In this document: piece by piece, positions 34,735 through 43,640 of the stretch
How positions within the stretch are numbered: position 1 is the stretch's first letter
How the letters are laid out: each line of letters begins with the position of its first letter
Source of the DNA: Thermoactinomyces intermedius
Lineage (GTDB): Bacteria > Bacillota > Bacilli > Thermoactinomycetales > Thermoactinomycetaceae
Direction: 5' to 3' (one strand)
DNA: 56,667 nucleotides
NCBI RefSeq assembly: GCF_016055025.1
Contig: NZ_JAECVW010000013.1
Program-made: the position numbers and the translations under genes
Notes under the pieces: generated by a model
The model's database searches: none
Told to the model about the DNA's origin: nothing
What the model saw: only the letters and a program-made list of their open reading frames with translations

Positions 34735-34932
34735 ATGTTTTACTTAAAAATTGAAACTGAAAAAAACGGGGAAATCAAAACGCATGAATACCCCGCCGGA
34801 TTTGAGACTGAAGAATCCGCCAACGAATACATAAAATCGCTGATTCGCTTGTTTCCCAAAAAACACGAATCCAGCCGCTTCTTTATCAGTACTGACAAAA
34901 GCAATTGGAAAGAAGTTCAGGTTGAAGTTTGA
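34735..34932 (+). CDS. small uncharacterised protein, 65 residues
   Basis: Not recognised. It starts FYLKIETEKNGEIKTHEYPA and ends ISTDKSNWKEVQVEV; the pattern of alternating strands and one helix (TEESANEYIKSLIRLF) suggests a compact alpha/beta domain. An AGGAGGG ribosome-binding site, a promoter-like sequence and a terminator downstream make it a likely real single-gene transcript. No membrane segment or cysteine. Function unknown. Confidence 0.65.
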   Translation: MFYLKIETEKNGEIKTHEYPAGFETEESANEYIKSLIRLFPKKHESSRFFISTDKSNWKEVQVEV

Positions 34933-34966
34933 GATAAGGAAAAAGTTGAACAGGATAATCCAATGC

Positions 34967-34993
34967 GGGAGGAAGATATCCTCCTCTTTTTTT
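34967..34993 (+). terminator. terminator after the 65-residue gene
   Basis: GGAGGA (34968-34973) pairs with TCCTCC (34979-34984), followed by a long T run. Confidence 0.7.
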
Positions 34994-35035
34994 ATTAATA
35001 ATAACATTTATATTAGCACAAGATATTGTGAATAA

Positions 35036-35056
35036 TGTGGATAAAATTGTGGATAT
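35036..35056. promoter_or_regulatory. pair of DnaA boxes
   Basis: TGTGGATAA at 35036-35044 and TGTGGATAT (one mismatch) at 35048-35056, followed by TTGATAAC. The arrangement resembles the cluster at 35534, half a kilobase away. Confidence 0.6.
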
Positions 35057-35249
35057 GTTGATAACTTTTTATTTTTATACAACATAATGAATGAAAAAAG
35101 GAGCCGGCTTTATAGCACGACTCACCGGAGGGTATCGGTTTTTTTCCCGTGATTCAATCCCGTTGAAATCTTACATTTTCATTATAACGAATCATCGATG
35201 GATTCGAAATATTATTATGGAAAGGGTCATAAAAAAGACACATGCATAA

Positions 35250-35411
35250 TTATGAATGACGTTTTTTGGAAGAAGAAGTTTTGGGGGTTAATTCCTCAAA
35301 CATATTCTCCATTTTTAAGATCACGTTTTGATTATGGGATAATTGTTCCCGGACCAGGGGAAGGGTTTCTTCAATGATACGGGCGGCCCAGACCAGCCAT
35401 GGATTTTGCAT
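35250..35411 (-). CDS. small uncharacterised protein, 53 residues
   Basis: Starts at the ATG at 35411, with AAAGGAG eight bases upstream. The product begins MQNPWLVWAARIIEETLPLV and continues REQLSHNQNVILKMENMFEEL, then a Lys/Ser tail. It is predicted to be one long amphipathic helix. Not recognised. It lies alone between two DnaA-box clusters, on the minus strand. The good ribosome-binding site is the main support; no clear terminator is seen. Confidence 0.5.
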   Translation of the reverse strand: MQNPWLVWAARIIEETLPLVREQLSHNQNVILKMENMFEELTPKTSSSKKRHS

Positions 35412-35533
35412 TCCATCGGCTCCTTTATTGGAAGTGGTATTGTTTTATTATTATATCATATCTTTGGCGATACGGGAACATGTGTTCTGATTTTGGATTG
35501 AAAAGCATTTTATTCCGGCATTGCACTATATGT

Positions 35534-35563
35534 TGTGGATAATGTGGATAAAGTTGTGGATAT
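35534..35563. promoter_or_regulatory. cluster of three DnaA boxes
   Basis: TGTGGATAA at 35534-35542 and immediately again at 35543-35551, then TGTGGATAT at 35555-35563, all in one orientation. Between 35412 and 35721 no other gene or signal is seen. Confidence 0.72.
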
Positions 35564-35721
35564 CTTGATGATTCCGTATTGTGATCATCTGTTTTAGATG
35601 TGTTTAAAAATCTGTACTAATGAATTGATAGACGGTTTATTCGGGTATTTAAGTGTTTTTTGTACTGTTTATGTTTTCGTATGGATATTGTAATCATCAG
35701 GCTTTTTTTCCGTTTCCGGGA

Positions 35722-35748
35722 GAAAAACCGGGGATGGATTGTCCCCGG
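35722..35748 (-). terminator. terminator of the two-component operon
   Basis: CCGGGGA and TCCCCGG arms (35728-35748); on the minus strand five T follow. It lies 20 bp past the histidine kinase stop. Confidence 0.85.
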
Positions 35749-35767
35749 ACTGCTTTAAAAGACGGGA

Positions 35768-37186
35768 TTAATCGTTTTGTTCAGGCAGAGGAAAATGAAT
35801 CGTAAACAAAACGCCGTTTTCTTCGTTGCTCAGCCGGTAAGGGAACGAATGGATATCCAAAATCTGTTTCACGATATAAAGACCCAAACCGCTTCCCCCG
35901 GTGTTCCGGTTCCGGGATTTTTCCAAACGGTAAAAGGGTTCGAAGATTTTTTCCAGTTCGGCTTCCGGGATGGAGGATCCCGTGTTCAGCACGCGAAACT
36001 CGATATGGGTGTTTTTTTGTGCAAGGGAGATCCGGACGGTTTCACCGGAAGGAGAATAGTTGATGGCATTGTGGATGATGTTTGCCACCGCTTTTTGCAG
36101 ATAGCCGGGGTCGGCCGTGACAAACAAGTCCGGCTCGATGCTCACGTCGAATCGGATTTGTTTGTCTTCGCGGAAAAATTCCAGCCTTTTGATGACGGAT
36201 TGAATCATGCTTGATAAAGGAACCGTTTTTTTCAGCGGATGAAATGCATCCGATTCCAGTTTGGAGACTTCCAGGATTTCTTTTACCAGTTGCTCCATGT
36301 TTTTGATAATCGAATACGATCGGCGCAAATACTTATCCCTGTCTTTGTATACGCCGATTTGGTGGATCATGCCTTCCAGTTGCCCCATCACGGCCGTGAT
36401 CGGTGATTTCAATTCATGTGAGATGGTCGCCATCCATTCCCTCCGTTTCGCTTCTTGCTCCCTTTCGCGTTGGATGTCATCTTTTAATTGCGCATTGGCT
36501 TGTTGCAATTCGGACATCGTTTGTTTCAGGTTTTGCGACAATTCATTCAGGCTCTGGGACAATTCCCCGATTTCGTCATCGGACCGGTTTTCCAACCTCT
36601 GGCTGAAATCCAGTTTGGCCATTCGCTTGGCCACTTGATTAATTTTAAGCAGGGGTTGGGTGATCAGTTTGGTGTAGAGAAATGCACCCGCCATGGAAAT
36701 CAACAGGACAAAAAAACCCATGTACGGCATCAGCATCAAAATGGCATTGGATGCCTCATCGATGGGTTGCAAGGTGGCGACAAAAATGGCGATAAACCGG
36801 CCATCCTGGAAAGAAATGGGTTTTTCGATGATCCGGATTGGCGGGATGCCGTCCATTTCGTAATTCGATTGGGACGGAATTTTAACCAATGGAGAAGAAG
36901 AAGACGGAATTGAAATCATGTTTCCCTGTTGATCCCGGATCAGCAGATGGATGTTGTAGTCATGGGTGAATTCGTATAAAAGGTTTTGGGCCTGGGAAAC
37001 GGGAACCTCCGAAACATCGTTCAATAATTGGTCGATGCCGTGATTTAATTTGTTGATTTTGTATTCATAATAAAAAGAAGGCAACAAAAAATAAAAGGCA
37101 GCAAACAGGATGCTGGTGGTCAGAGCGATCAGCAGGCTGGTGATCCAAAAAATTTTCAGGGTAATGCTTTTTTTACGCTGTATCAA
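35768..37186 (-). CDS. membrane sensor histidine kinase
   Basis: 472 residues. Two membrane segments (about 12-34 and 148-170) bracket an extracytoplasmic sensor of about 110 residues. A HAMP linker follows (ITQPLLKINQVAKRMAKLDF), then HisKA with the phospho-accepting His in TISHELKSPITAVMGQLEGM, and the HATPase with NIIHNAINYSP, a G-box GGSGLGLYIVKQILD. The nearest look is the VanS/PhoR group; the signal is unknown. The first 14 bp overlap the response regulator gene, an operon with it. Confidence 0.93.
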   Translation of the reverse strand: MIQRKKSITLKIFWITSLLIALTTSILFAAFYFLLPSFYYEYKINKLNHGIDQLLNDVSEVPVSQAQNLLYEFTHDYNIHLLIRDQQGNMISIPSSSSPLVKIPSQSNYEMDGIPPIRIIEKPISFQDGRFIAIFVATLQPIDEASNAILMLMPYMGFFVLLISMAGAFLYTKLITQPLLKINQVAKRMAKLDFSQRLENRSDDEIGELSQSLNELSQNLKQTMSELQQANAQLKDDIQREREQEAKRREWMATISHELKSPITAVMGQLEGMIHQIGVYKDRDKYLRRSYSIIKNMEQLVKEILEVSKLESDAFHPLKKTVPLSSMIQSVIKRLEFFREDKQIRFDVSIEPDLFVTADPGYLQKAVANIIHNAINYSPSGETVRISLAQKNTHIEFRVLNTGSSIPEAELEKIFEPFYRLEKSRNRNTGGSGLGLYIVKQILDIHSFPYRLSNEENGVLFTIHFPLPEQND

Positions 37187-37841
37187 GTTTGTAGCCCACT
37201 CCTTTTACCGTCCGGATGTACGGGACCCCCAATTTTTTGCGCAAGTTTTTGATATGGGTGTCGACAACCCGGGGATCTCCGTAATAATCCAATCCCCAAA
37301 CGTTATTGAGCAGAAGCTCTCTTGAACACACTTTTCCCTTGTGTTTCATCAGGGTTTGCAATATTTCAAATTCCTTGGTCGTCAAGTGTTTTTGATGCTT
37401 GCCGACATAAACGGCATAGCCGTCCAGATCCAATGTGATTTCCTGATACTTTAATTTTCTTGTTGACTCTTCTGTCTGATAGGTTCTGCGCAGCACGGCT
37501 TCGACGCGTTTGATCAAAATATGAAAAGAAAACGGTTTGGTGATGTAATCATCCACCCCCAACTCAAATCCTTTCAGTTGGTCGGCTTCCTCATCCAACG
37601 CCGTCAGCATGATCACGGGAACACCGGACTGTTGGCGGATGGTTTTCAAGACCTGATATCCGTCCATCTCCGGGAGCATAACATCCAAAATCAACAGGTC
37701 CGGATCCGTTTCCATGAATTTTTGGATTCCTTCTTTTCCGTCACCGGCCACATCGACATGGTAGTCCTGAACCGTTAAAAATTCACGAATCAGCTCCTGA
37801 ATGTCAGCGTCATCTTCAATGACCAAAATATGGTATGGCAT
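37173..37841 (-). CDS. OmpR/PhoB-family response regulator
   Basis: 222 residues. The receiver domain has the acidic pair EDD near 9-11, the phosphorylated aspartate in LLILDVMLPEMDG (about D53), and the TKPFSFHILIKRVEA lysine region. The C-terminal winged helix ends VRTVKGVGYKL-type (IRTVKGVGYKLDTA). VanR-like in sequence. No van resistance genes are adjacent, so the regulated genes are unclear; the CBS-domain protein diverges just upstream. Confidence 0.95.
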   Translation of the reverse strand: MPYHILVIEDDADIQELIREFLTVQDYHVDVAGDGKEGIQKFMETDPDLLILDVMLPEMDGYQVLKTIRQQSGVPVIMLTALDEEADQLKGFELGVDDYITKPFSFHILIKRVEAVLRRTYQTEESTRKLKYQEITLDLDGYAVYVGKHQKHLTTKEFEILQTLMKHKGKVCSRELLLNNVWGLDYYGDPRVVDTHIKNLRKKLGVPYIRTVKGVGYKLDTA

Positions 37842-37948
37842 GATGACCCTCCGTATCGTTATATTTCTTTTGTTATGATAGCAAATTTATTTATGAAAAG
37901 ACGGGACATACTAAGAAAAAGTGGTCCTCTTCAGGTGGAGGAGTTGTT

Positions 37949-39265
37949 ATGCAGGAGCTTATCAGGCATCTTTTTTATCTTTTTTTGGTCCTCATCTTTG
38001 TCTTATTAAACGGTTTTTTTGTGGCATCCGAGTTTGCCATTGTGAAAGTCCGTTCCAGCCGGATCGCGCAGATTGATACCAAGCGCGGAAGAATTGCACA
38101 ACAGGTTTTGTCCAATCTGGATGAATATTTATCGGCCACCCAATTGGGAATCACCTTGGCGTCTCTGGGGCTTGGATGGATCGGGGAACCGGCGATCGCA
38201 CGGTCTTTGGAGCCCTTTTTTCGTTGGGTCGGGATTCCGGAACTTCTGATTCATCCGGTTTCTTTTGCGATTGCTTTTTCCCTGATCACCTTTTTGCATA
38301 TCGTGATCGGGGAAATGGCCCCCAAATCGCTTGCCATCCGCCAGTCGGAACGGGTCACTTTATGGACGTCGGTTTTTTTGCACGGATTTTACAAGTTGTT
38401 TCGCCCGTTTATTTTTTTGTTGAACCGGTCCGCCAATTGGTTTCTCAAACGGTTTGGCGTCGGAACGAGCGAAACGCAACAAGCGCATACGGAAGAAGAA
38501 ATCCGCATGCTGATTGCCCAAAGCCATCGCAGCGGTTTCATTGACCAGACCGAACTCAAACTGTTTGACAATGTGTTTGATTTCACTGAACGCGTTGCCA
38601 GGGAAGTGATGGTTCCCCGTGTGCGAATGCATTGTATGTACGTGGAAAAACCGCTCGAAGAAAATCTGAACATCATCAAGCAGTTTCATCACACCCGTTT
38701 TCCCTTGTGCAAATATGACAAAGACAACATCCAGGGATTGATTCACATCCGGGATGTGTATGAGCAGCTGGTGGAAGGGAAAAAGCCTGATTTAACGGCG
38801 TTGGCACGCCCGGTCGTCGTTGTGCCGGAAACGATGGAAATCAAAGACGTGCTTCGCCAATTACAGAAGAAGAAAACAGGAATGGCCATTGTCATCGATG
38901 AATTTGGCGGGACATCCGGATTGGTCACCACAGAAGATATCATCGAAGAAATTTTCGGCGAGATTCAGGATGAATTTGATGATGAAAGGCCGTTTTTCCA
39001 AAAAGAAAAACAAGGCATCCTGATCGATTCCGGGTTGTTGATTGAAGAAATCAACAATTATTTCAACATCCATATTGAAGACGAGGATAATGACACCATC
39101 GGGGGCTGGCTGTTTTCCAAGCTGGAGAAAGTGCCGAGTGTCGGGGATCAAGTGGAGTTTGAAGGGTTCGTGTTCACGGTCAAGGAGATGGACCAGTGGC
39201 GCATTTCCCGCATCTTGGTCGAACAACTTGACACCGCCGAAAAAGGGGGCGATGTGGTCCGGTAA
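37949..39265 (+). CDS. hemolysin-family membrane protein with CNNM and CBS domains (MpfA/YrkA-like)
   Basis: 438 residues. The N-terminal DUF21/CNNM domain has about four membrane segments (FLVLIFVLLNGFFVASEFAIV; FAIAFSLITFLHIVIGEMAPKS). Two CBS domains follow (MVPRVRMHCMYV...; MAIVIDEFGGTSGLVTTEDIIEEIFGEI), then the C-terminal CorC/HlyC transporter-associated domain with IGGWLFSKLEKVP. Such proteins are implicated in Mg2+ efflux (MpfA) in Firmicutes; the older name haemolysin is misleading. Its ATG is preceded by GGAGGAG. Confidence 0.9.
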   Translation: MQELIRHLFYLFLVLIFVLLNGFFVASEFAIVKVRSSRIAQIDTKRGRIAQQVLSNLDEYLSATQLGITLASLGLGWIGEPAIARSLEPFFRWVGIPELLIHPVSFAIAFSLITFLHIVIGEMAPKSLAIRQSERVTLWTSVFLHGFYKLFRPFIFLLNRSANWFLKRFGVGTSETQQAHTEEEIRMLIAQSHRSGFIDQTELKLFDNVFDFTERVAREVMVPRVRMHCMYVEKPLEENLNIIKQFHHTRFPLCKYDKDNIQGLIHIRDVYEQLVEGKKPDLTALARPVVVVPETMEIKDVLRQLQKKKTGMAIVIDEFGGTSGLVTTEDIIEEIFGEIQDEFDDERPFFQKEKQGILIDSGLLIEEINNYFNIHIEDEDNDTIGGWLFSKLEKVPSVGDQVEFEGFVFTVKEMDQWRISRILVEQLDTAEKGGDVVR

Positions 39266-39283
39266 AATGCATCGCCCTGCGGA

Positions 39284-40021
39284 TTAAACCAATTTTCGGC
39301 TCAGGATTTCCTTTAATTTGTTGGTGGGGTTGGTCAACGTTTGTTGTCCGTTGACATAAACATGGCCCAGTTCGTGGGGATTCCAGGAAAGCGTGGTGTA
39401 AAAAGACTGATTGGCCCGGATCATTTCCAGGTTCATCAACACTTCGCTGTCAGAGAGATTGAAAACGACATTCAACTCGTCGATGTAACCGTGATAACGT
39501 CCGATGGGCCGGAATTGGAATACTTGTTGAAAACCGAAAGGCTTGGCTCCCGGATCATATTGGTTATAAATCTGGTACAAGATAAATTCCGAATCCTCGA
39601 TTTGCTTCAGGCAATTTTGCACGGTTGGATGGGGAAGCACCTCAATCAGGTCTTCATCACTGGGATCGATGGCCATTTTGATGTCCAACCCCGTTTTTAA
39701 GTAAATGGGGTAACTGCCTGTGGACATCGGCGTGACAAGCGGCAGATGAATCTGAAACGGAATTTCCTTGGTTTCATTGGCTTGAATGACAAAGGATTTG
39801 GACAACTGGTACTCTTGCAGGATGAAAGAAGTTTTTTTATTGTTCCTTAAATAATGAATCACCAGATACAAATAAATATCGTCAATTTGTTGTTCGGCTT
39901 GTCCGCCTTGTATAAATACAACGCCTTGAACCGAATCGCCGGCGTAAAAGGTTTGTTGGTTCAGGCGGGTGTCCACTTGTGCGGCTCCGATTCCCAAGCT
40001 GGCTAATGATTTGAAAATCAA
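39284..40021 (-). CDS. spo0M: sporulation-control protein Spo0M
   Basis: 245 residues from a TTG at 40021, with AAGGAGG seven bases upstream. The start FKSLASLGIGAAQVDTRL and the repeated beta-strand pattern (GDSVQGVVFIQGGQAEQQIDDIYLYL) match Spo0M, which has an arrestin-like fold. In B. subtilis it is a sigma-W/sigma-H linked factor needed for efficient sporulation and associated with the division machinery. Complete length. It is convergent with the CBS protein and divergent from asnB. Confidence 0.9.
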   Translation of the reverse strand: MIFKSLASLGIGAAQVDTRLNQQTFYAGDSVQGVVFIQGGQAEQQIDDIYLYLVIHYLRNNKKTSFILQEYQLSKSFVIQANETKEIPFQIHLPLVTPMSTGSYPIYLKTGLDIKMAIDPSDEDLIEVLPHPTVQNCLKQIEDSEFILYQIYNQYDPGAKPFGFQQVFQFRPIGRYHGYIDELNVVFNLSDSEVLMNLEMIRANQSFYTTLSWNPHELGHVYVNGQQTLTNPTNKLKEILSRKLV

Positions 40022-40182
40022 CAGGATCCCTCCTTTGGTCGAAAATTTTGGCTAAAATGACCAATTATATCATAACACAAAATAGGACATTTCCCGATAT
40101 TGAATATTTTTATGGGCACTTTTCCAGGGTTTTTACATAGTATGAGAAGAAGACACTTTATGAGAAAAAATGGGGGATGTCC

Positions 40183-42030
40183 ATGTGCGGAATTACCGGA
40201 TGGATTGATTTTACGAGGAATTTGACCCAAGAATGGGAAATTTTACGCCGGATGAATGAAACGCTCCAATCTAGGGGGCCGGATGGAGAGGGGTTTTGGT
40301 TTTCCGAACATGCCGCTTTGGGACACCGTCGGCTGATCGTGATTGATCCGGAAGGCGGAAGCCAACCGATGATCAAAAAAGTGGATGGGTATGAATTTGT
40401 CATCAATTATAACGGCGAAATCTACAACATGGAGGAACTCCGCCTCAAGCTCCGCTCCTTGGGCCATACCTTGGAGACCCGTTCCGATGTGGAATTGATC
40501 TTGACGGCATACTTGGAATGGGGGGAAGATTGTCCCAAGCATTTAAACGGAATTTTCGCTTTTGTCATTTGGGACGGGAAAAAGCAGGCTTGTTTTGCGG
40601 CCAGGGACCGGTTGGGAGTAAAACCGTTCTTTTATACCAAAACAAAAGATAATGCTTTCCTGTTCGGATCCGAATTGAAAGCCATCCTGGCCCATCCGGA
40701 AGTGGAACCGGTTCTGGATGATCAGGGGCTGGCCGAAATTTTGGTGATGGGTCCGGCGAGAACCCCGGGATGCGGAGTTTTTAAAGATATCCATGAATTG
40801 CGTCCCGGACAGGTGCTCCGTTACGACCGGAACGGCCTTAAAACGTGGACTTACTGGGAGCTGACCAGCCGTGAGCATGAAGACGATCTGAAAACCACGG
40901 CCGAAAAAGTGCGCGAGCTTTTCCGGGATGCAGTGAAAAGGCAATTGGTTTCAGATATTCCGGTGGGCACGATGCTGTCGGGAGGACTGGATTCCAGCGC
41001 CATCGCGGCATGTATGGCACAGGTTTATCAGGAAGAAAACCGGGGCCCGTTGCATACCTTTTCGGTGGATTACATTGATAATGAAAAATACTTTCATGTC
41101 AATGAATTTCAACCCAATGCCGATCCCCCTTGGGTCAAAATGATGTCGGAAGAGATCGGGTCCGAGCACCATACCATTTTACTGGATAATCATGAACTGT
41201 TTCGCAGCATCATCCAGGCGATGGAGGCAAGGGATTTGCCGGGGATGGCGGATGTCGATGCTTCCATGCTCCTGTTCGCCAGAGAGATCAAGAAAGAAAT
41301 GTCCGTGGTGCTCTCCGGGGAATCCGCAGATGAAGTGTTCGGCGGGTATCCGTGGTTTCACCGGGAAGAGATGGTGAATGCCGATACCTTCCCTTGGGCG
41401 CGTTTGGTGGAAAAACGGCTCCCCTTTATTTCCCCGGAAATAAAAGAGCGGGTGAATTTGCCGGAATATGTGGAAGCAAGGTATCAAGAAGCCTTGGCAG
41501 AAGTTCCGCGCTTTTCCGAAGATTACACCCGGGAAGCACGGATGCGGGAAATGTTTTATTTGAATTTAACGCGGTGGATGCCCACGTTGCTGGACCGGAA
41601 TGACCGAATGAGCATGGCATTCGGGTTGGAAGTGCGCGTGCCGTTTTGCGATCATCATTTGGTGGAATATGTGTGGAACATCCCCTGGTCGATGAAAAAG
41701 CACGGAAACCGGGAAAAAGGATTATTGCGTTATGCCATGAAAGAGGTGCTCCCCAAACCTATTGTCGAGCGCAAAAAAAGCCCTTATCCCAAGACCCATC
41801 ATCCCGATTATTTGCGCCTGATGAAAAAACAAATTCGCGAAATCCTGGATGACCCGTCAGCGCCGTTATTTCAATTGTTGGATCCGAAGGAAGTGGAAAG
41901 CTTCATGAATCAGGATTTGACCCAGTTGCATTTGCCTTGGTTTGGCCAATTGATGAACGTGCCGGCCTTATTGGCTTACTGGTGGCAAATCAATGAATGG
42001 ATGAAGCGGTATAAAGTGGTGATCCAATAA
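40183..42030 (+). CDS. asnB: asparagine synthetase (glutamine-hydrolysing)
   Basis: 615 residues from the ATG at 40183, so that Cys2 is exposed as the glutaminase nucleophile (MCGITGWID); GGGGG lies at proper spacing, whereas the ATG at 40177 abuts it. The class II glutaminase domain has SRGPDGEGFW and NYNGEIYN; the synthetase domain has the ATP-binding PP-loop VGTMLSGGLDSSAIAA. It makes asparagine from aspartate, glutamine and ATP. A Bacillus-type long asnB with an extra loop. Own terminator. Confidence 0.96.
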   Translation: MCGITGWIDFTRNLTQEWEILRRMNETLQSRGPDGEGFWFSEHAALGHRRLIVIDPEGGSQPMIKKVDGYEFVINYNGEIYNMEELRLKLRSLGHTLETRSDVELILTAYLEWGEDCPKHLNGIFAFVIWDGKKQACFAARDRLGVKPFFYTKTKDNAFLFGSELKAILAHPEVEPVLDDQGLAEILVMGPARTPGCGVFKDIHELRPGQVLRYDRNGLKTWTYWELTSREHEDDLKTTAEKVRELFRDAVKRQLVSDIPVGTMLSGGLDSSAIAACMAQVYQEENRGPLHTFSVDYIDNEKYFHVNEFQPNADPPWVKMMSEEIGSEHHTILLDNHELFRSIIQAMEARDLPGMADVDASMLLFAREIKKEMSVVLSGESADEVFGGYPWFHREEMVNADTFPWARLVEKRLPFISPEIKERVNLPEYVEARYQEALAEVPRFSEDYTREARMREMFYLNLTRWMPTLLDRNDRMSMAFGLEVRVPFCDHHLVEYVWNIPWSMKKHGNREKGLLRYAMKEVLPKPIVERKKSPYPKTHHPDYLRLMKKQIREILDDPSAPLFQLLDPKEVESFMNQDLTQLHLPWFGQLMNVPALLAYWWQINEWMKRYKVVIQ

Positions 42031-42062
42031 ACGCGGGAATGAACCCCAATCCCGCGTTTTTT
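42031..42062 (+). terminator. asnB terminator
   Basis: ACGCGGGA and TCCCGCGT arms, then five or more T. It starts right after the stop codon. Confidence 0.92.
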
Positions 42063-42098
42063 GGCATAAAATAACACCGTCCTTTTTTATATTAATAA

Positions 42099-42128
42099 TT
42101 TACTTCATTAAAGCAATGGCGTTATAAT
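42099..42128 (+). promoter_or_regulatory. promoter of the APC permease
   Basis: TTTACT (42099-42104) and a perfect TATAAT (42123-42128), 18-bp spacer. With this promoter, an ATG at 42131 would lie before the expected transcript start, which supports 42167 as start codon. Confidence 0.6.
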
Positions 42129-42166
42129 GGATGGGGCATGATTGTACTTTGGACGGTGATGAAACA

Positions 42167-43504
42167 ATGCAAAATCAAGAAACAAAATTGAAAAAGGATC
42201 TGGGTTTTTGGCCTGCGATTTCCTTGGTGGTGGGAGTCGTCATCGGTTCAGGAATCTTCGTCAAGCCTGGCACGGTGCTGGATTATGTGGGAGGGGACTC
42301 CTCCCTGGCCTTGTTGGCTTGGTTGTTGGGCGGTTTATTGATGTTGGCCGCGGGACTGACCGTTGCCGAACTGAGTGCCCGGATTCCCAAAACCGGCGGG
42401 CTTTATATTTATTTGGAGAACGTATACGGAAGGTTTTCCGGTTTCTTGAGCGGTTGGGTGCAGACGGTGATTTATCAGCCGACGCTGATCGGATCCATGG
42501 GGCTTTATTTTGGATTGTTGGTAGGGAATTATTTGTCTTTGGATGAATCCTGGCATCTGTGGATTGGCATCGGAGCCGTGCTTTTTCTGACCATCGTCAA
42601 CAGTCTGGGCGTGAAATACGGCGGAATCATCCAAGTGATCACCACGATTGCCAAAATGGTGCCCATTGTCCTGATTTCTGTATTCGGATTGTGGCAAGGT
42701 TCCGGCGACATTTTTTCTTCCGCAACCTTCGGGGGAAGCAAAGAAGGATTGGGGGCCGCCATGCTTGCCGCCATGTTTGCATACGACGGTTGGATTGCGG
42801 CTTCCTCGGTGGCAGGGGAAATGAAAAACCCGGCAAGAATCCTTCCCAAGGCGCTGAGCCTCGGTTTAATTGTCATTATAGTCGCTTATCTTGCAGTCAA
42901 TCTGGCTTTGCTTGCCGTCATGCCAGCCGGTCAGATTCAGGCGTTGGGGGAAAATGCAGCGGGGACGGCCGCCGGTCTTTTGTTTGGAGAGGTCGGACAA
43001 CAAATCATCAGTATCGGTATCATCATTTCCATTTTTGGTGGTTTAAACGGGAAAATTTTAAGCTATCCCCGGCTTGCGTTCGCCATGGCCAATGACCGCC
43101 TGTTGCCGGGAGGAAACTTTTTGTCGCAGGTACATCCCAAATTCGGCACGCCGATCCGCGCGATTTTGTTGCAAATCCTGCTGGCTGTCCTTTTCATGGT
43201 GCTGAGTGACCCGGATCGTCTGTCGGAAATCGCCATCTTTGCTATTTTCATTTTCTACATCCAGGCATTTATTGCCGTATTCTTGCTGAGAAAGAGAGAT
43301 CCGGAATGGGTCCGCGACAAAGGAAATTACAGGGTGCCGCTTTATCCGGTGACTCCCGTTCTGGCGATCATCGGTTCTTTGTTTGTGGTCTTCAGTATGT
43401 TGACCCACGACTTGGAAGGGGCCGTGATCACTCTTCTCATTGCTTTAGCCGGTTTGCCGTTTTACGGATGGATGAAACGAAAAGAAAAACTTGCGGATCA
43501 ATAA
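42167..43504 (+). CDS. APC-family amino acid permease (SteT/LAT-like)
   Basis: About 445 residues with twelve predicted membrane segments. The first helix has the GVVIGSGIFVKPG motif of the APC fold (glycine-rich break), and AELSARIPKTGGLYIYLENVYGRF follows, as in the LAT/SteT branch of exchangers. Likely substrates are neutral amino acids such as serine or threonine, but the sequence does not settle this. It lies 137 bp behind asnB with its own promoter and terminator; the context hints at amino acid supply. Confidence 0.87.
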   Translation: MQNQETKLKKDLGFWPAISLVVGVVIGSGIFVKPGTVLDYVGGDSSLALLAWLLGGLLMLAAGLTVAELSARIPKTGGLYIYLENVYGRFSGFLSGWVQTVIYQPTLIGSMGLYFGLLVGNYLSLDESWHLWIGIGAVLFLTIVNSLGVKYGGIIQVITTIAKMVPIVLISVFGLWQGSGDIFSSATFGGSKEGLGAAMLAAMFAYDGWIAASSVAGEMKNPARILPKALSLGLIVIIVAYLAVNLALLAVMPAGQIQALGENAAGTAAGLLFGEVGQQIISIGIIISIFGGLNGKILSYPRLAFAMANDRLLPGGNFLSQVHPKFGTPIRAILLQILLAVLFMVLSDPDRLSEIAIFAIFIFYIQAFIAVFLLRKRDPEWVRDKGNYRVPLYPVTPVLAIIGSLFVVFSMLTHDLEGAVITLLIALAGLPFYGWMKRKEKLADQ

Positions 43505-43545
43505 AAAAGTGTCGCCGGAGCTGAAATGCCGGCGGCACTTTTTTG
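43504..43545. terminator. bidirectional terminator between permease and MFS genes
   Basis: AAAAAAGTGTCGCCGG and CCGGCGGCACTTTTTT arms around a 10-base loop. A/T flanks are symmetric, so it works on both strands. 43546-43640 shows nothing else. Confidence 0.9.
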
Positions 43546-43640
43546 TATTTCCGATCGCCCGAATCCTTTTTCAGCCGTGTGTTACCGGGACCAAAGATCC
43601 GGACCGGTTTCCGGACCTTTGGCAGGATTTCCCCGGATCA

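Noticed and set aside
37173..37841. Vancomycin-type resistance operon
   Set aside because: Only the VanRS-like regulator pair is present; no vanHAX-type genes are adjacent.
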